DNA of 64,000 bases from Toxoplasma gondii ME49. Lineage: Eukaryota; Apicomplexa; Conoidasida; Eucoccidiorida; Sarcocystidae. The translations under genes and the position numbers were made by a program. Within the stretch, counting starts at the first letter, position 1, and each line of letters begins with the position of its first letter. Below the pieces are notes generated by a model. It saw only the letters and a program-made list of their open reading frames with translations. It was not told where the DNA came from and did no database searches. The stretch is from NCBI RefSeq assembly GCF_000006565.2, contig NC_031478.1:4550212-4614211 (forward strand), written 5' to 3'. Shown one piece after another: positions 1-10,570 of this stretch.

Positions 1-502
1 AAAAGACGAGTTCCCCAGCTATTCATCGTCGTAGTCCTCAGCGTAGAGCAGGATATGTTTTTTACATGGTAAAGGCTTTCCTTTTCGGCGAGCGTCGAGC
101 CAGTACCATGAGACGCCCTGCATGGCTGCATGAGGATCTCGTTAGACGCTTATCAAATGGGAAAAACTGAGACAAATCACAAATGGTTTGTTTTGTCCAC
201 GCGCAGGGCTACTCCCTGCTGACCGAGAAGATCTGGAATCGAAGCAATCAATGGGAGCCACCGTAAATTCTTTAGCGGACAAAAAACATGAGAAGAGTGA
301 CCTCGCTGTTGCTGCTTGTAATTTGGGAGTGGAAGGGCGCGAATCATGGTACCAAGACTTGGGACCCTGGTATGATGTGTTTGACCCTCGGAACCAAACA
401 CTGTCACGCGAGGGCAGAACTGCTAGTGCAGTGGTGCAGAATGAGGCATATGCCACTTAAAATTTAGACAGCGCAAGAGGCAGTCGTGCAAAGGTCGTCC
501 AT
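1..502. other. spacer downstream of the SRS gene
   Basis: No gene is supported here. The stretch lies 3' of the minus-strand SRS gene and probably carries its 3' UTR. Short open frames exist on both strands (for example 142-456 minus) but show no domain, signal peptide or splice context. Confidence 0.5.
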
Positions 503-1660
503 TCACATAGCATGTGCGAACGCAGAAATGATGGCGACGGCTGTCAAAGTCAGCGACACCTTTGTGCCGGACATTGCTGCAGCCCCAGAACTATTTGGGG
601 AACCCTCAATCGTCACTTTAACTTGACAAGCAGACAATGAATGCGTTTCGCTAGAGTTATCCCTCTCGTTAGAAGACTGAGCAGCTTTCTTTTGGCACCC
701 AACCACAATACTTGCTGCCTCCTCTGGGAAATCCGTCGGCGGAATCTGGAGTGTGTACGCTTTTGTTGCGTCGGTTTCCTTCCACCATGTTTCATGATAG
801 GTTTCGATGATGGAAGTGTACGCCTTCAGTTCGCATGCAGTGGTGATATCCTTGTCTGTGCTAACGCAGAAGTTCTTCGTGTACGTGCTTGGGAGAATTT
901 GTCCTTCAGTCCCGCAAACCAGAGTGAAACTGTTCTGAGAAGGACTCAAAGTGATGGTCTGAGCTTCTGCGTTGCTGCTCGCTCCGTAGGCGCAAGTGAC
1001 CGTCTGGTCTTTCTTTGCAGTTGCTCTCGCTGTGACTGTTACGGTCACTTTGCACTGGTCGGGGTTCCTTGTGTTTTTTAAGCAACCGACAACGAACTTT
1101 CGGTCAGTATACGGGAAACTCTCCTTGGGCACTGTCAGCTTCCTGGTAGTAGAAGTGGGTGTGGTGGTTGTGTCTTTATCCCATTGTAAGCCGTTTTGGG
1201 AGCCGGCGAAAATATCGCTGACATTGATGCAAGCATCACTTCCGGCGGATGTTGTACAGCACTGATCGAGACTCGTAGTGTTTTCCGGGCATACTTTCTG
1301 GCCGCTCGCGTCGTCGGGCGCGCATTTTAGGTCCTTTTCGCAGGTCACCTGCAGCACATTCAAGTCTTCCGACATGGTTGCCGAAAGGGGTTTTGGTGCG
1401 GTATCTTCTTTGAGGCACTTGCAGGTGGTTGTACCCTTGTTTGTGTCTGCGACACAATCTGAAACCGCGGTTCCTGCGGAAGGCAGGGCTCCACCAATGG
1501 TGGAAGATGGGGAATAGCCATATTGCGTTGACGTGGCTGCAAAGAGTACCATAAGAGTCAGTCCCATCCGGAAAGTGCGTGGCCATTTCCGTGGAGACAT
1601 CTGTGATATCGTAGCCGCGCTCTGGGAACCCAGGCACTGCATGCGAGAGCCTTGCATCAT
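503..1660 (-). CDS. SRS-family (SAG1-related) GPI-anchored surface antigen
   Basis: A single-exon gene for a predicted 385-residue surface protein. The frame extends a little further upstream to a TTG, so I take the first ATG at 1660; internal Met codons a few residues in are alternatives. After a basic stretch (SPRKWPR) comes a hydrophobic signal segment (GLTLMVLFAATST, about residues 33-45). Two Cys-rich SRS-type domains follow: the first holds the clustered cysteines TTTCKCL, CAPDD and DQCCTTS and ends near VVGCLKN; the second starts at QTVTCAYG and ends near VVGCQKK. The C-terminus has a small-residue site (SSGAAAMSG) followed by a hydrophobic tail ending AFAHAM, the pattern of a GPI-attachment signal. 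SRS proteins coat the tachyzoite or bradyzoite surface and act in attachment and immune recognition. Which SRS member this is cannot be told from the sequence alone. Confidence 0.92.
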   Translation of the reverse strand: MMQGSRMQCLGSQSAATISQMSPRKWPRTFRMGLTLMVLFAATSTQYGYSPSSTIGGALPSAGTAVSDCVADTNKGTTTCKCLKEDTAPKPLSATMSEDLNVLQVTCEKDLKCAPDDASGQKVCPENTTSLDQCCTTSAGSDACINVSDIFAGSQNGLQWDKDTTTTPTSTTRKLTVPKESFPYTDRKFVVGCLKNTRNPDQCKVTVTVTARATAKKDQTVTCAYGASSNAEAQTITLSPSQNSFTLVCGTEGQILPSTYTKNFCVSTDKDITTACELKAYTSIIETYHETWWKETDATKAYTLQIPPTDFPEEAASIVVGCQKKAAQSSNERDNSSETHSLSACQVKVTIEGSPNSSGAAAMSGTKVSLTLTAVAIISAFAHAM

Positions 1661-3719
1661 GTTGTTACAACGTATCAAGTCACAGACTTAAGTCTTCGTA
1701 GACTGCGAACAATCAAGAATCACAAACTTCAAGAGTAAAACAGTTCGTACTTCGACCACACTGTGGAAGACTGGGACTTTTGGAAGGTCTGATCCGTTGG
1801 GGGTGACGCGCTCGGGCCTCCAAGACGAGGTGCGAGCGACAAGCCATGGAGACCCCGGCGTGTGTGGAGCTGCAGCAAAGGGTCCCCCGGAGGGCCTCTT
1901 CTACAACTTTGTACTTTCTGGGGATGGAGACACTAGTGTCTTCTGGAAAATAGAGTGACTTTTGTATTAGCTCACGTTGATTTTGTCATGCTTCGAGTTG
2001 CCGATGTTCGTCTTCGAAGGTGGGAGGCCAAGTCGAACTGTACTACGAGCGGGTCACTGATACATACCTTGCGGTTAAAGCCGAATCCAGATCCCCTCAC
2101 GCAATATCCGTTGTCGCAACGAAAGTGGAAGAAATACATCTTTTTTGGTAGTCCAGAGAATCCCCTCTTAAACTTCTGAAGGTTGAACCGCAAACACGGA
2201 GTGACTGTTGGGATAATAACTGCTATGCGTGGTGTGTGCAGTGTGGATCTACGCTACACACTGAGGCAGTGATGCGGGTGAAGGTTTAGCTTGTCACCAC
2301 AGAGAAGGATATTCATTTCGAACTGGGAAGACGTAATTCTCTTTGGGGTGCCGCTGTGTCTCCTGAAGATCGTACATCGTTCTATCCACGCACAGTTGAA
2401 TCCCGTCTCTCTTGTTGCTTCCTGCTCCTCAAGCGACACGGACAAAGCGTTATACCTGATCCAGCATGCTGCCACGCACATGTCGTGCACTGTGTCATAG
2501 ACCGAATCTGTGTTTTACCGCTTGTCAGTGTGTGTGTAGAGACCTGCCAAGAAAAATGCCTGTTTGAAAGGGTGTGCCGTGATCTCTTGATCCATCTATT
2601 TTCTAGGATCACACACATCACTACAGAGTTAGTGAAGTCTGTAAATAAACAGTGTTCACTCGCACGTTTCGGAGAGTTAACTTTGTTCCAACAGGAATAA
2701 ATACTGAGCTGCCCATGTCCGCGAAGCCATCGCCATAACAGCAGAGCAGGTCTGCAAGGGAAGCGCGGATGTGCTTTTGTTTGGTATGGTGTGCAGAGTG
2801 AAAAGCACTCATTAAAATGGGTTAGCTCTCTCCTGATTGTCACCTGCCTTTATTGGGGACAAAGAATGACGCAAAATATTGTTTGACTGTTCTCTGAGTT
2901 CTAGCAAAAAGAGGTGGAAGGCAAGGTGCTGCATTCTCATTGGTTCTAGCGCATGCGCTGACAGATATTCAGATCTGTCACTAGATACCAATGTCTGTCG
3001 TTCTAATTGCTCAAAATACCAAGCCCCAAAGGGCAGGAATACTACTTCTGGTCTACAACATAAAAGTGACACGCTCTCCCGGTGGGTGGATGCGCGTGTG
3101 TCCGAAAATGGGGGGAGAAAAGGTTGGTCAGGCGTTACCGCGGCAAGTCAGGTGTCCTATTCTCTCGTAATTCCCGTCAAGCCCTCCCTGGGGTTGTGCT
3201 GAAGATGGAAGCCGTAGAGAGCGCGCGAAAAGGGGAATCGTCTGTTACCTGCGCTGGCGACTAAGGAACCCCAGGCTCCACAGTGTCAGGCGTCCAAAAA
3301 CTCAACTCTCATTGGGGGTGAATATCGTGTTACTTTTGTTCTTCCGTTACTCAGGTTTTTAAGCAGGTGGGGGTATTCAATAGCGCAGTGGCAACATCGC
3401 CATGTAATGCGGCTGAGAACTCCCTTTGGTTCCTCCATCACAGCACGCGCTTCTATACCTGCCGCTTCTTTGTGAAATGCGAATCCACCTCGCTAGTCTT
3501 TGCAGGTATGCTGTGAAACGTTTTGGCAGGAACTTCGTTTTTCGTTCAGGTATTGCCACATCTTCCAATCAGGTTTATGCCTAGCAAACGCGGAGACTGC
3601 AGATTGAAACCACGTTTCTGCCGCGGCGCAAGTGCAACGCGAGTTCTATTCTGCACTTCCCCTCTATGCGCCTTTCTCTGCGGATTTAGGGATTTCATCG
3701 ATTTGCTTTTCTGTGCACG
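1661..3719. promoter_or_regulatory. divergent spacer between SRS gene and secreted-protein gene
   Basis: This 2.1 kb spacer separates two divergently transcribed genes, so it should contain both promoters. I see no convincing coding exon. Short frames such as 2382-2843 (minus) and 2879-3202 (plus) lack any recognisable feature. The word GCATGCGCTGAC near 2950 resembles the GCATGC-type words often seen upstream of coccidian genes, but I cannot assign a function. Confidence 0.4.
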
Positions 3720-4838
3720 ATGGCGCGTCTCGTACGGCTATCGGGTGCAGCCTTGCTTGTGTTCATCAGTGTTGCCGTCACTTCGTTCCGACCTTTTGAC
3801 ATAGATAGCCTCGCAGGAGAAGAGGGCCTGACGGACACACCTCTCGTTATTTTTGGAGCTGCGAAAATTCGCGGTCCACTGGCACGAGCAGCTCGAAGGG
3901 GGGTTGCCAAATTGGGACGCAATGTGACTAAGACTGTCCGCCGGATTGGCCGCCAGACAGGCCTTCGACTACTACGCGAATCAGGGGGACACAAACCTAC
4001 GGATTCCCACCCCTCTACTAACGAGGAACAACCGGCAGTTGTTCCAGCGGTGGAAGAGTTCCTAAGCAGAGACAGCCGACAGCAACATAAAAGTCGACCA
4101 GCTTTGTTCGACAGGAAAGGGTTAGAGCTCGGTACACTGCGTCCATCAGGTTCCGTTAGCGCACATAACAAGGAAGACGCGATTACAACAAAAACCGAAG
4201 GCTCGCACGGCACAACAAAGTCGGAGAAGAAACAACGCCCGCGTTATGTTGGCCAGACAACGGTTGTTGTGGACGGCGACGAAGATGCTACGAAGAACAA
4301 CATTTTCCCTCTGCGGCGGCTCCAGACCACTTTTACACCGGTCACTCAAGAGGCAACTCAAGGACCGCGGTACTCTTCCAGACAAAGCTATGGAACTGTT
4401 CCCTCGTATAATGGCCACTCCGATTACTCGCGAAGTGCAGCACCATATTCGCAACAGCTACAGACACCTTCATCAGGGACCGTATTCCCTTTCCCAGATC
4501 CGGTAGGGTCCGTGGCCTCTATTGTAAACAGCATGAGCATGCCGACATATCCGGGCAGATCAGTTTATCCGGGAGCCGCCGACTGGGTGCAACGAGGAAC
4601 GCCAAGCATGTTTACGCCCGCTTTGCCTCAAGAAGGGCTTGCCAGCATTGCAAATAGCGTGGTACAGACGCTAGCTGCGGGTCCACAAGCCCTGTTCAGA
4701 GGACAAATAGATGGCGCTGCTGCCAACGATATCTGGGGGTTCGGCGACCTCGGGAACGTTCTGGCTAGAAACACTAACAACCTGTTGCAAACAGTCGGCG
4801 TCGGAAGCCTTCCTGGTTTAGGCATTCCTCTCTGGTGA
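3720..4838 (+). CDS. secreted effector-like protein with Arg-rich amphipathic segment and RRL (TEXEL-like) motif
   Basis: An intronless gene for 372 residues starting at a clear ATG. Residues 1-22 form a strong signal peptide (basic MARLVRL, then GAALLVFISVAVTS). Residues 51-87 are Arg-rich with spaced hydrophobics (RGPLARAARRGVAKLG and on to GLRLLRE), compatible with an amphipathic helix like the RAH segments that bring ROP proteins to the parasitophorous vacuole membrane. Residues 199-201 are RRL in the context PLRRLQTTF, matching the minimal core of the TEXEL motif cut by the Golgi protease ASP5 in exported dense-granule proteins. The rest is Ser/Pro/Gly/Tyr-rich and probably disordered, ending GLGIPLW. 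No kinase or other catalytic fold is visible. Secretion to rhoptries or dense granules is inference; I do not recognise a named family member. Confidence 0.75.
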   Translation: MARLVRLSGAALLVFISVAVTSFRPFDIDSLAGEEGLTDTPLVIFGAAKIRGPLARAARRGVAKLGRNVTKTVRRIGRQTGLRLLRESGGHKPTDSHPSTNEEQPAVVPAVEEFLSRDSRQQHKSRPALFDRKGLELGTLRPSGSVSAHNKEDAITTKTEGSHGTTKSEKKQRPRYVGQTTVVVDGDEDATKNNIFPLRRLQTTFTPVTQEATQGPRYSSRQSYGTVPSYNGHSDYSRSAAPYSQQLQTPSSGTVFPFPDPVGSVASIVNSMSMPTYPGRSVYPGAADWVQRGTPSMFTPALPQEGLASIANSVVQTLAAGPQALFRGQIDGAAANDIWGFGDLGNVLARNTNNLLQTVGVGSLPGLGIPLW

Positions 4839-6169
4839 GCGCTGTGTCGAACTGACTACCTTTTTTGGGCTCCGAACCTGCATACAAGTATAGTGCAAGG
4901 AGGAAGGCCATACAGATTGCGGAGCAACCGAAACTAATAATATTTGTTTCTTAAGGGTGGAGTAACAAGGTTGTAATACAACAATACCATGTTTCGTTTA
5001 CATTGCCACGAGCTACGAGTTCCATGGTAACGAAGCAGCAACAGCTCCATATTATCCGAGGCAACGAAAGCAAACGTTAGACACCTAGTGGGCCGGTGTG
5101 GGTGTGAAACGAAACAGACTCTACGGCATGTTTGTATTGTATGCTTGCGTAGATAATACTCTAGCGTCGTCGCCGTAGTGATTTGCCAGTGTGGGTTGCC
5201 AGAAAGGGACATCTTGTGTCAAACGGCGCAGTCTACCGCTGAAGCGCAGTGTGTGAAAGCTGGACGAGAGACACGACTGGGAAACTGCGGCGTGTATGGG
5301 AGGCGGATCGGGGGAGAGCTAGAGTGAATACTGTACAATCTCAGGTACCCACGTAGATGCACCTCCGTCTTTCATTCCTCCTCGGCCGCTGCTCGGCAGT
5401 CTTCTCAACCCATCCAGTTTCCATGATTAAGCTGCGGTCTGTACCGGCTCATGTGGAAACACATCACAAGCTAATCTTGATAAATGACACCAAACGATGT
5501 GCCCAGCCAATCGACAGTTCATTTGAACATTTGACAGAGAAGATGAAACGCTGTCAACGCACTTGCAGAATACCATTCGTCTTCTTCCGGAAAAAACATG
5601 GAAGACCATAAGTCAAAAGAGACAGGCTCATTGTGTTTATGGCGAGGAATCATGCTTCGCTCAAATTTATGTGACAAGCTCCTCACCTATCAGTTAGTCG
5701 TTAAGCGATGGCATGTACCCCGGTTCACCGGAGGAGACACCGTATGTCTGAAATAACGGCACATCCCGAATACAGAAAACAGACTAACAAGTCCAATATC
5801 ACTGCTCCGGAATCCTTCACCTGAAACGATGACTAATAGTATGCCTCCAGGCTGAGAAGCCTTGGTCGGCATCAACATGCAGATTCATTGGAGACACACA
5901 CCAACGAACAACAACGATGCGATCACACCTTGATTCCGTTGTTTTCTACCATGCGTATGTGTTTACCGTCGGAGGAGCCAACTGCGTGCACGAATTAAAC
6001 GCGACATTGGCGTTTTTCGCTGTCAAAAGCGTGCGTCCTCTTTCTTGTGATGAATCATAGAGATGCCGATGTGTAATTCGCGGAAAACAAAAGATTTCCC
6101 TGATCCACAGTAACGTGTCAGTGGTAGCTGTCACTCTACCTCTCCTTCGGCACTTGGTAATCAAACGTC
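4839..6169. other. convergent spacer, no gene seen
   Basis: It lies between the 3' ends of the secreted-protein gene (plus) and the rhoptry kinase gene (minus) and probably holds both 3' UTRs. An 84-codon ATG frame at 5357-5611 (plus) has a mildly hydrophobic start but no other support. Nothing else stands out. Confidence 0.4.
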
Positions 6170-7969
6170 TCATTTGCTCTCATAGAATTCAGGTTCATCC
6201 CGGAAAAACGGAATAGATGCAGTAATTTCCTGTGGGAGAATCCTCTTATCCTTATTGCAGGTTATTAATGCTTTGATTGCATTCCGGATGAGTTTATCAG
6301 CAAGGGGCACGTCCTTCACGTTCACATCGTTATGAAAAAGCACGTTATCAGTGCACCTGAACTTCCAGAATTTAGTAAACGTTTTTCCTGTATAAACGTA
6401 GTATACCAAGTGACCGAGCCTGGAGGACTCTGCAAGCTGTAGCTCTATCCAAGCGATACCACTCTGCATGTGCTTTCCCGAAGCGTCTCCGAAATCCGCG
6501 AAAAAAATATCACCTGAACCTTCTTGAAGAAGGATTTTCGACTCAAAGATATCTCGATGCAATACGCCTGCACGCTGAAGCGCTGCAGCAATCTCGATGA
6601 GGCGTTTCGCTACGAACAATCTCGCTTCTCTCGGCCAATGTGGGCCTACCAAGAGATTTCCTAGGGTGCATTTCATTAATGGATAGAAAACAAGGAAATT
6701 CCAAAACATCGTGAAGCTAAAGGGCGTTGTAATAAAGTCGCCGAACGCATGCCGTCGGCGAACAGTTAGAGGCAGCACCATACCCTTTTTTTGTACGTTT
6801 TCTTCGCCGTATGCCGCAACCAGCATATTGCGGACTGCAAACTCTTGCTGTAGATATTTGACAAGGTCCCGTAGTAAGGAACTACGCCTTCGGAATAAAG
6901 ACTTGCGCACAAATTGCAACTTCACTGCAAAGTGTTCTCCGGTGGCCACCATTGTTCCCTTGAAGGCAATCCCACGGGTGCCTCGCCCAAGGACGGGACC
7001 TCGATAAAGTACCTCATACGTTCCGCCGGGCTCATCAGGTTCCAGAATTAAAAGTTTCCCGGAGGGAAACTTCTTTGCAAACAGCCGATCCACCGACGAA
7101 TCTGGATCAGGCCAAGGTGTGACGTCTGGCGGCACAAATGCAGCAACCTGAGATTTCAACCACTCCCTACCCACTGTTTCGATGCGTTGCCACTCTTGCC
7201 GTTCGCTCAGCACAGCATTGTCCTCTGATACCTGAAACTCAAGCAGCAAAACAACGAACCGGTGTGAGCGTGGTTGACACCACTGGAAGTGCTGGGGCGT
7301 GCTTCACCAAAGCGGGGGCCAATACGAAACTTGGCGACCCGCCACAACAAACGATGTGACCGGCGAAAGGTGTCACACATTTCTCCCCCTTGGCACTCTG
7401 TACAACATGATCAAAGATCAAACCTACACACCACAATAAACTCAACCTGATGAATCGTAGACGGGCGGGTAGAATTACGAAGCATAGGCAACAGGGTATT
7501 TCGAGTGAAACTTGTGCGACGTACGAAGTGCACTCACCTCATCGTCATCCTTCGCCTGGAGGACGGCTTCTGACTCGGGCCTTTCACTCTGCTCCATACT
7601 CTGCTTGTCTTCTTCCGCCGGCCGTGGTGGGTAGAGCGTTACTGAAAACTCCCCGTGATTGTCCGTCTCCCGCGGTACCACAACAGACGCATGCAGGTTC
7701 ACGTCGCTCTTTTCACCTCGATTCTGCGCATTTGACCTGTCACCAGGCGCACGCGCCGTATCTGATAGGACGGTGGGATCATCACCTTCCATTCCTCGCC
7801 CTTCCTGAGCACCCTCAGGTCCTGTTTCGTTCTGCAGCTCTCCTTCAGAAGTTACTGCGCCCTGAACAACGGAAACAGTGCTGGAGAATTTCGACGTAAC
7901 TTGACCAACGAAGCACACACACTGCCCCATGAGGATCGCAGCGGCAAGGACAAAAAGGTTTCGCGGCAT
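6170..7969 (-). CDS. rhoptry-family (ROPK-like) protein kinase with altered catalytic loop
   Basis: Two exons on the minus strand: 7538-7969 and 6170-7231, joined in phase 0 (donor GAG|GTGAGT, acceptor TTTCAG|GTA). The product is 497 residues. The ATG at 7969 is chosen because it begins a signal peptide (MPRNLFVLAAAILMGQCVCF). The second exon encodes a kinase fold: glycine loop GRGTRG (about 226-231), ATP-anchoring Lys in FAVKL (about 248), catalytic HRD (369-371) and DFG (390-392). The Asn normally five residues after the HRD Asp is Lys (HRDIFESK), so a Mg-binding residue is missing, and I see no APE motif. The long acidic N-terminal region between signal peptide and kinase fits secreted ROPKs, which are injected into the host cell or sit on the vacuole membrane. 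Activity is uncertain; it may be a pseudokinase. I cannot name the ROP number. Confidence 0.87.
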
Positions 7970-10570
7970 CTTGATCTCATGACACTGACAAAAAAGATCC
8001 TTGAACATTAGTTGCTCACAACACATGAGAGCACCCAGATGTGAAAACATGCACTGTCGATTCAAGACGAGATGCAGTCTCGGTGTCGCGCGTCGTTTTG
8101 GCAGTCCAGTGGCACGTCTCTGATTCAGTCAACTAACAAGCCAGTGCCGACCGCATCCAAAAAAATGTAGAATCCAGACACTGCGTCAATTACCACAATG
8201 GATGGACCGTTTCGGGTCGTTTGCGCCACAAACATCGACACTGAGACACCAACGTCTACCTATAAAACCGTTCTGCTGCTTCACTCGTCATATATGGGTA
8301 CCGTGCGTATTGCATAGCCTAATCACCGCATGCGTGCACTTGACACACTGTGTCTTACGGATTGTGGCACGGTAGAGCAGAAATAGTGTGATGTGCACGT
8401 GCAGAAGATTCGCTCGAGCTCCCCGTACGTTACCATGGCGTTCACCGCCACCGTCATGACGGGTGCGTCGCAATCAACGTAGTAAAAAAAAGGTAGTCGA
8501 GGCGTGTGCCAGCAGTGTCATCGTCGCACTGACGATTTCGAGTGTGCAGTCGGTCGGACGAAGACCGAAAATGCATGCTTTCTATCTGCGGAAATAGTTC
8601 CCGGCGCCTTATAAACCAAAAGTGTCATTGCAAACGAATCTGTACCGCATGGACAGCTATAAAGTAGAACTTTCTAGATCGTTATGCAGCGTCTGCACCT
8701 CGCTGAATGTGAAACTGTTTTTTTTGTTGTTCAGCACACGCGGTCACAATCAGACGATTTTGGGGTACACCAGCTAGCTCACAAACAGCTAGCGCAAAGG
8801 GTGTTCGAAAGTACACATCAAAGGAGTGCGCAAATTCTCCTCACTACTGTTTCACAGGCAAGCGTGGGCTATAAATGTGCACACAGGTTGATGAAAAGCT
8901 AGACACTAGAAGACCTATGAACATTACGTTGGTCTGCAGCGCCCAGTAGCTTCCATCGTTCTTGTGACGAAACTGATTGTCGTGAACAGCGGCCTCGAAA
9001 GGCAGGTTGTTACCACACACCAACCTAGCGAGACGGCCAGATCGGCAGACCCAATTTAGCGGACGTTGCCGACAAGAGTATGCGGTACACGGCGGTAAGT
9101 GCATGTGACACCGATCCCAATATGGCGGCTCAACCGGAAATTTCACCCCAGAGCCGTTTTGTGAATCAGGAAGGGAAATCAGATATCTTCGTGAATTTAC
9201 CACCGGACACATGCCACGCCTTGGGGACTTTGCCCGGGCTGTAGGCAAAACCAGCTCTATCGAGAGCGTGGAGGTTCCACGATTCATCGCCCACCATTTG
9301 TTGCCCAGACGTCTCACTCTCGCTGCAACTAGTGCTTTCTTCGGGTCACACGCTCTCTGTCGCCCACAGTTTTCTGGATTTTCCGTTTCCACTCACGCAG
9401 CACTTGCGACCTGTGTGTCTCCAACTAGCTTCGGGGCGTTGCTCTTGCTTTGTCGACGCCAGACGAGGCGTTGCCTAGAGCGAGAGACTATCGGATCCAC
9501 CGACTTCACATAACCTGTGTTACATGCGGCCGAAAGACATCCAAGCGACCCAAGAGCTCTTCGAGTTAGTGTGTATGTCGATCCCGTGGATTCCACGGTA
9601 CTCTGCACTTCTAAAACCGCAAACTGAGGTGCCGTAGAACCCTTTCGATAGAGTTTCCTTCCCCAGATGGTCTTTTTGCTCACTGAAACCCGACTCTGCA
9701 TCTCTTTTGGTGATTTACTTTTGTCTCTTCTTCGTCCCATCCCCCGGATGCGTGCGCGGCGGCAAACATCAACGGCAGAGTGCTAGCCAGCGAATGCGGC
9801 AAATGGGAGGGGGGTGAGACATCGGACGAAAAGTCAGAAAAGTGAGGATTAAGAGGTCCGGAAAGAAAGGGGGAGAAAACTGATATATTTAAATCGCTGC
9901 TAGCACTGTATAGTTTCTTGCACACTTGCTCTTCTCGTGATTCTTCGCAGTGGCCGCCCGCGGCCTCCCAGCCACTTTGGTGGGCGCCAAGACCAGTTTC
10001 CTGTGTTCGTTCGTGCTCATATTGCACATTAGCAGGTTCCATGTTCTCCGTTCTCCTGAAGTGTGGCGTTTCCCTCTGGCTACGCCCTTTTTCACCCTTT
10101 CTTTTTGCGTGTCTCCCTCGGTTTTCACTTCTACATGGTCAGAGAAGCACCGTAGACTCGCTCATCGAGTCTGCCATCCTTGTGTCTCCATTATCGCTGC
10201 GCATGCAACTGGATGGCAGCTTGCTCCGTCTTTTCTCACAGGACAAACTGTCTCTCTTTTTGTCTCTCTTTGCTTCTCTGTCACTTTTTTCGTCTCGATT
10301 ATTCTGTCCTTTCCCTCTCTCAGTTTCCCTGTGTCCTTCTTGTCTCCTGCGTCACCTCTCCACGCGTATTTCGCGCCGTTCTTCACCGTCTGTCGCGCGG
10401 TCTGTCGCACACCGTCTTCTCCGCCCTCCTCCCTTTTTCCACCCGCGTTGCGTTTATCTCTGCCCATTTCTTCCGTGAACACACATTATTTGCTCTTGAA
10501 CTGGTGACCAGTACCTTTTCAGGTCGTGGAACTCTCGCCTTGGCTGGCACAAGGAGACGCAAATAACACC
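7970..10570. promoter_or_regulatory. divergent spacer upstream of rhoptry kinase and Tousled-like kinase genes
   Basis: This spacer must carry the promoters of two divergent genes. From about 10080 to 10450 the plus strand is strongly pyrimidine-rich, which looks like a 5' leader or 5'-UTR intron of the Tousled-like kinase gene. A good acceptor (CCTTTTCAG|GTCG) lies at about 10520, 50 bases before the start codon. Open frames at 8844-9392, 9393-9740 and 9918-10566 give low-complexity or unrecognised peptides and are not called. Confidence 0.45.
8115..8121 (-). promoter_or_regulatory. WGAGACG-type promoter motif upstream of the rhoptry kinase
   Basis: The minus-strand word AGAGACG lies about 146 bases upstream of the rhoptry kinase start codon. 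WGAGACG is an element reported upstream of T. gondii secretory genes. A 7-base match can arise by chance, so this is suggestive only. Confidence 0.35.

Noticed and set aside
5357..5611. 84-codon ATG frame with a hydrophobic start
   Set aside because: The hydrophobic stretch is short and interrupted by Arg and Cys, there is no further feature, and it lies in a convergent spacer.
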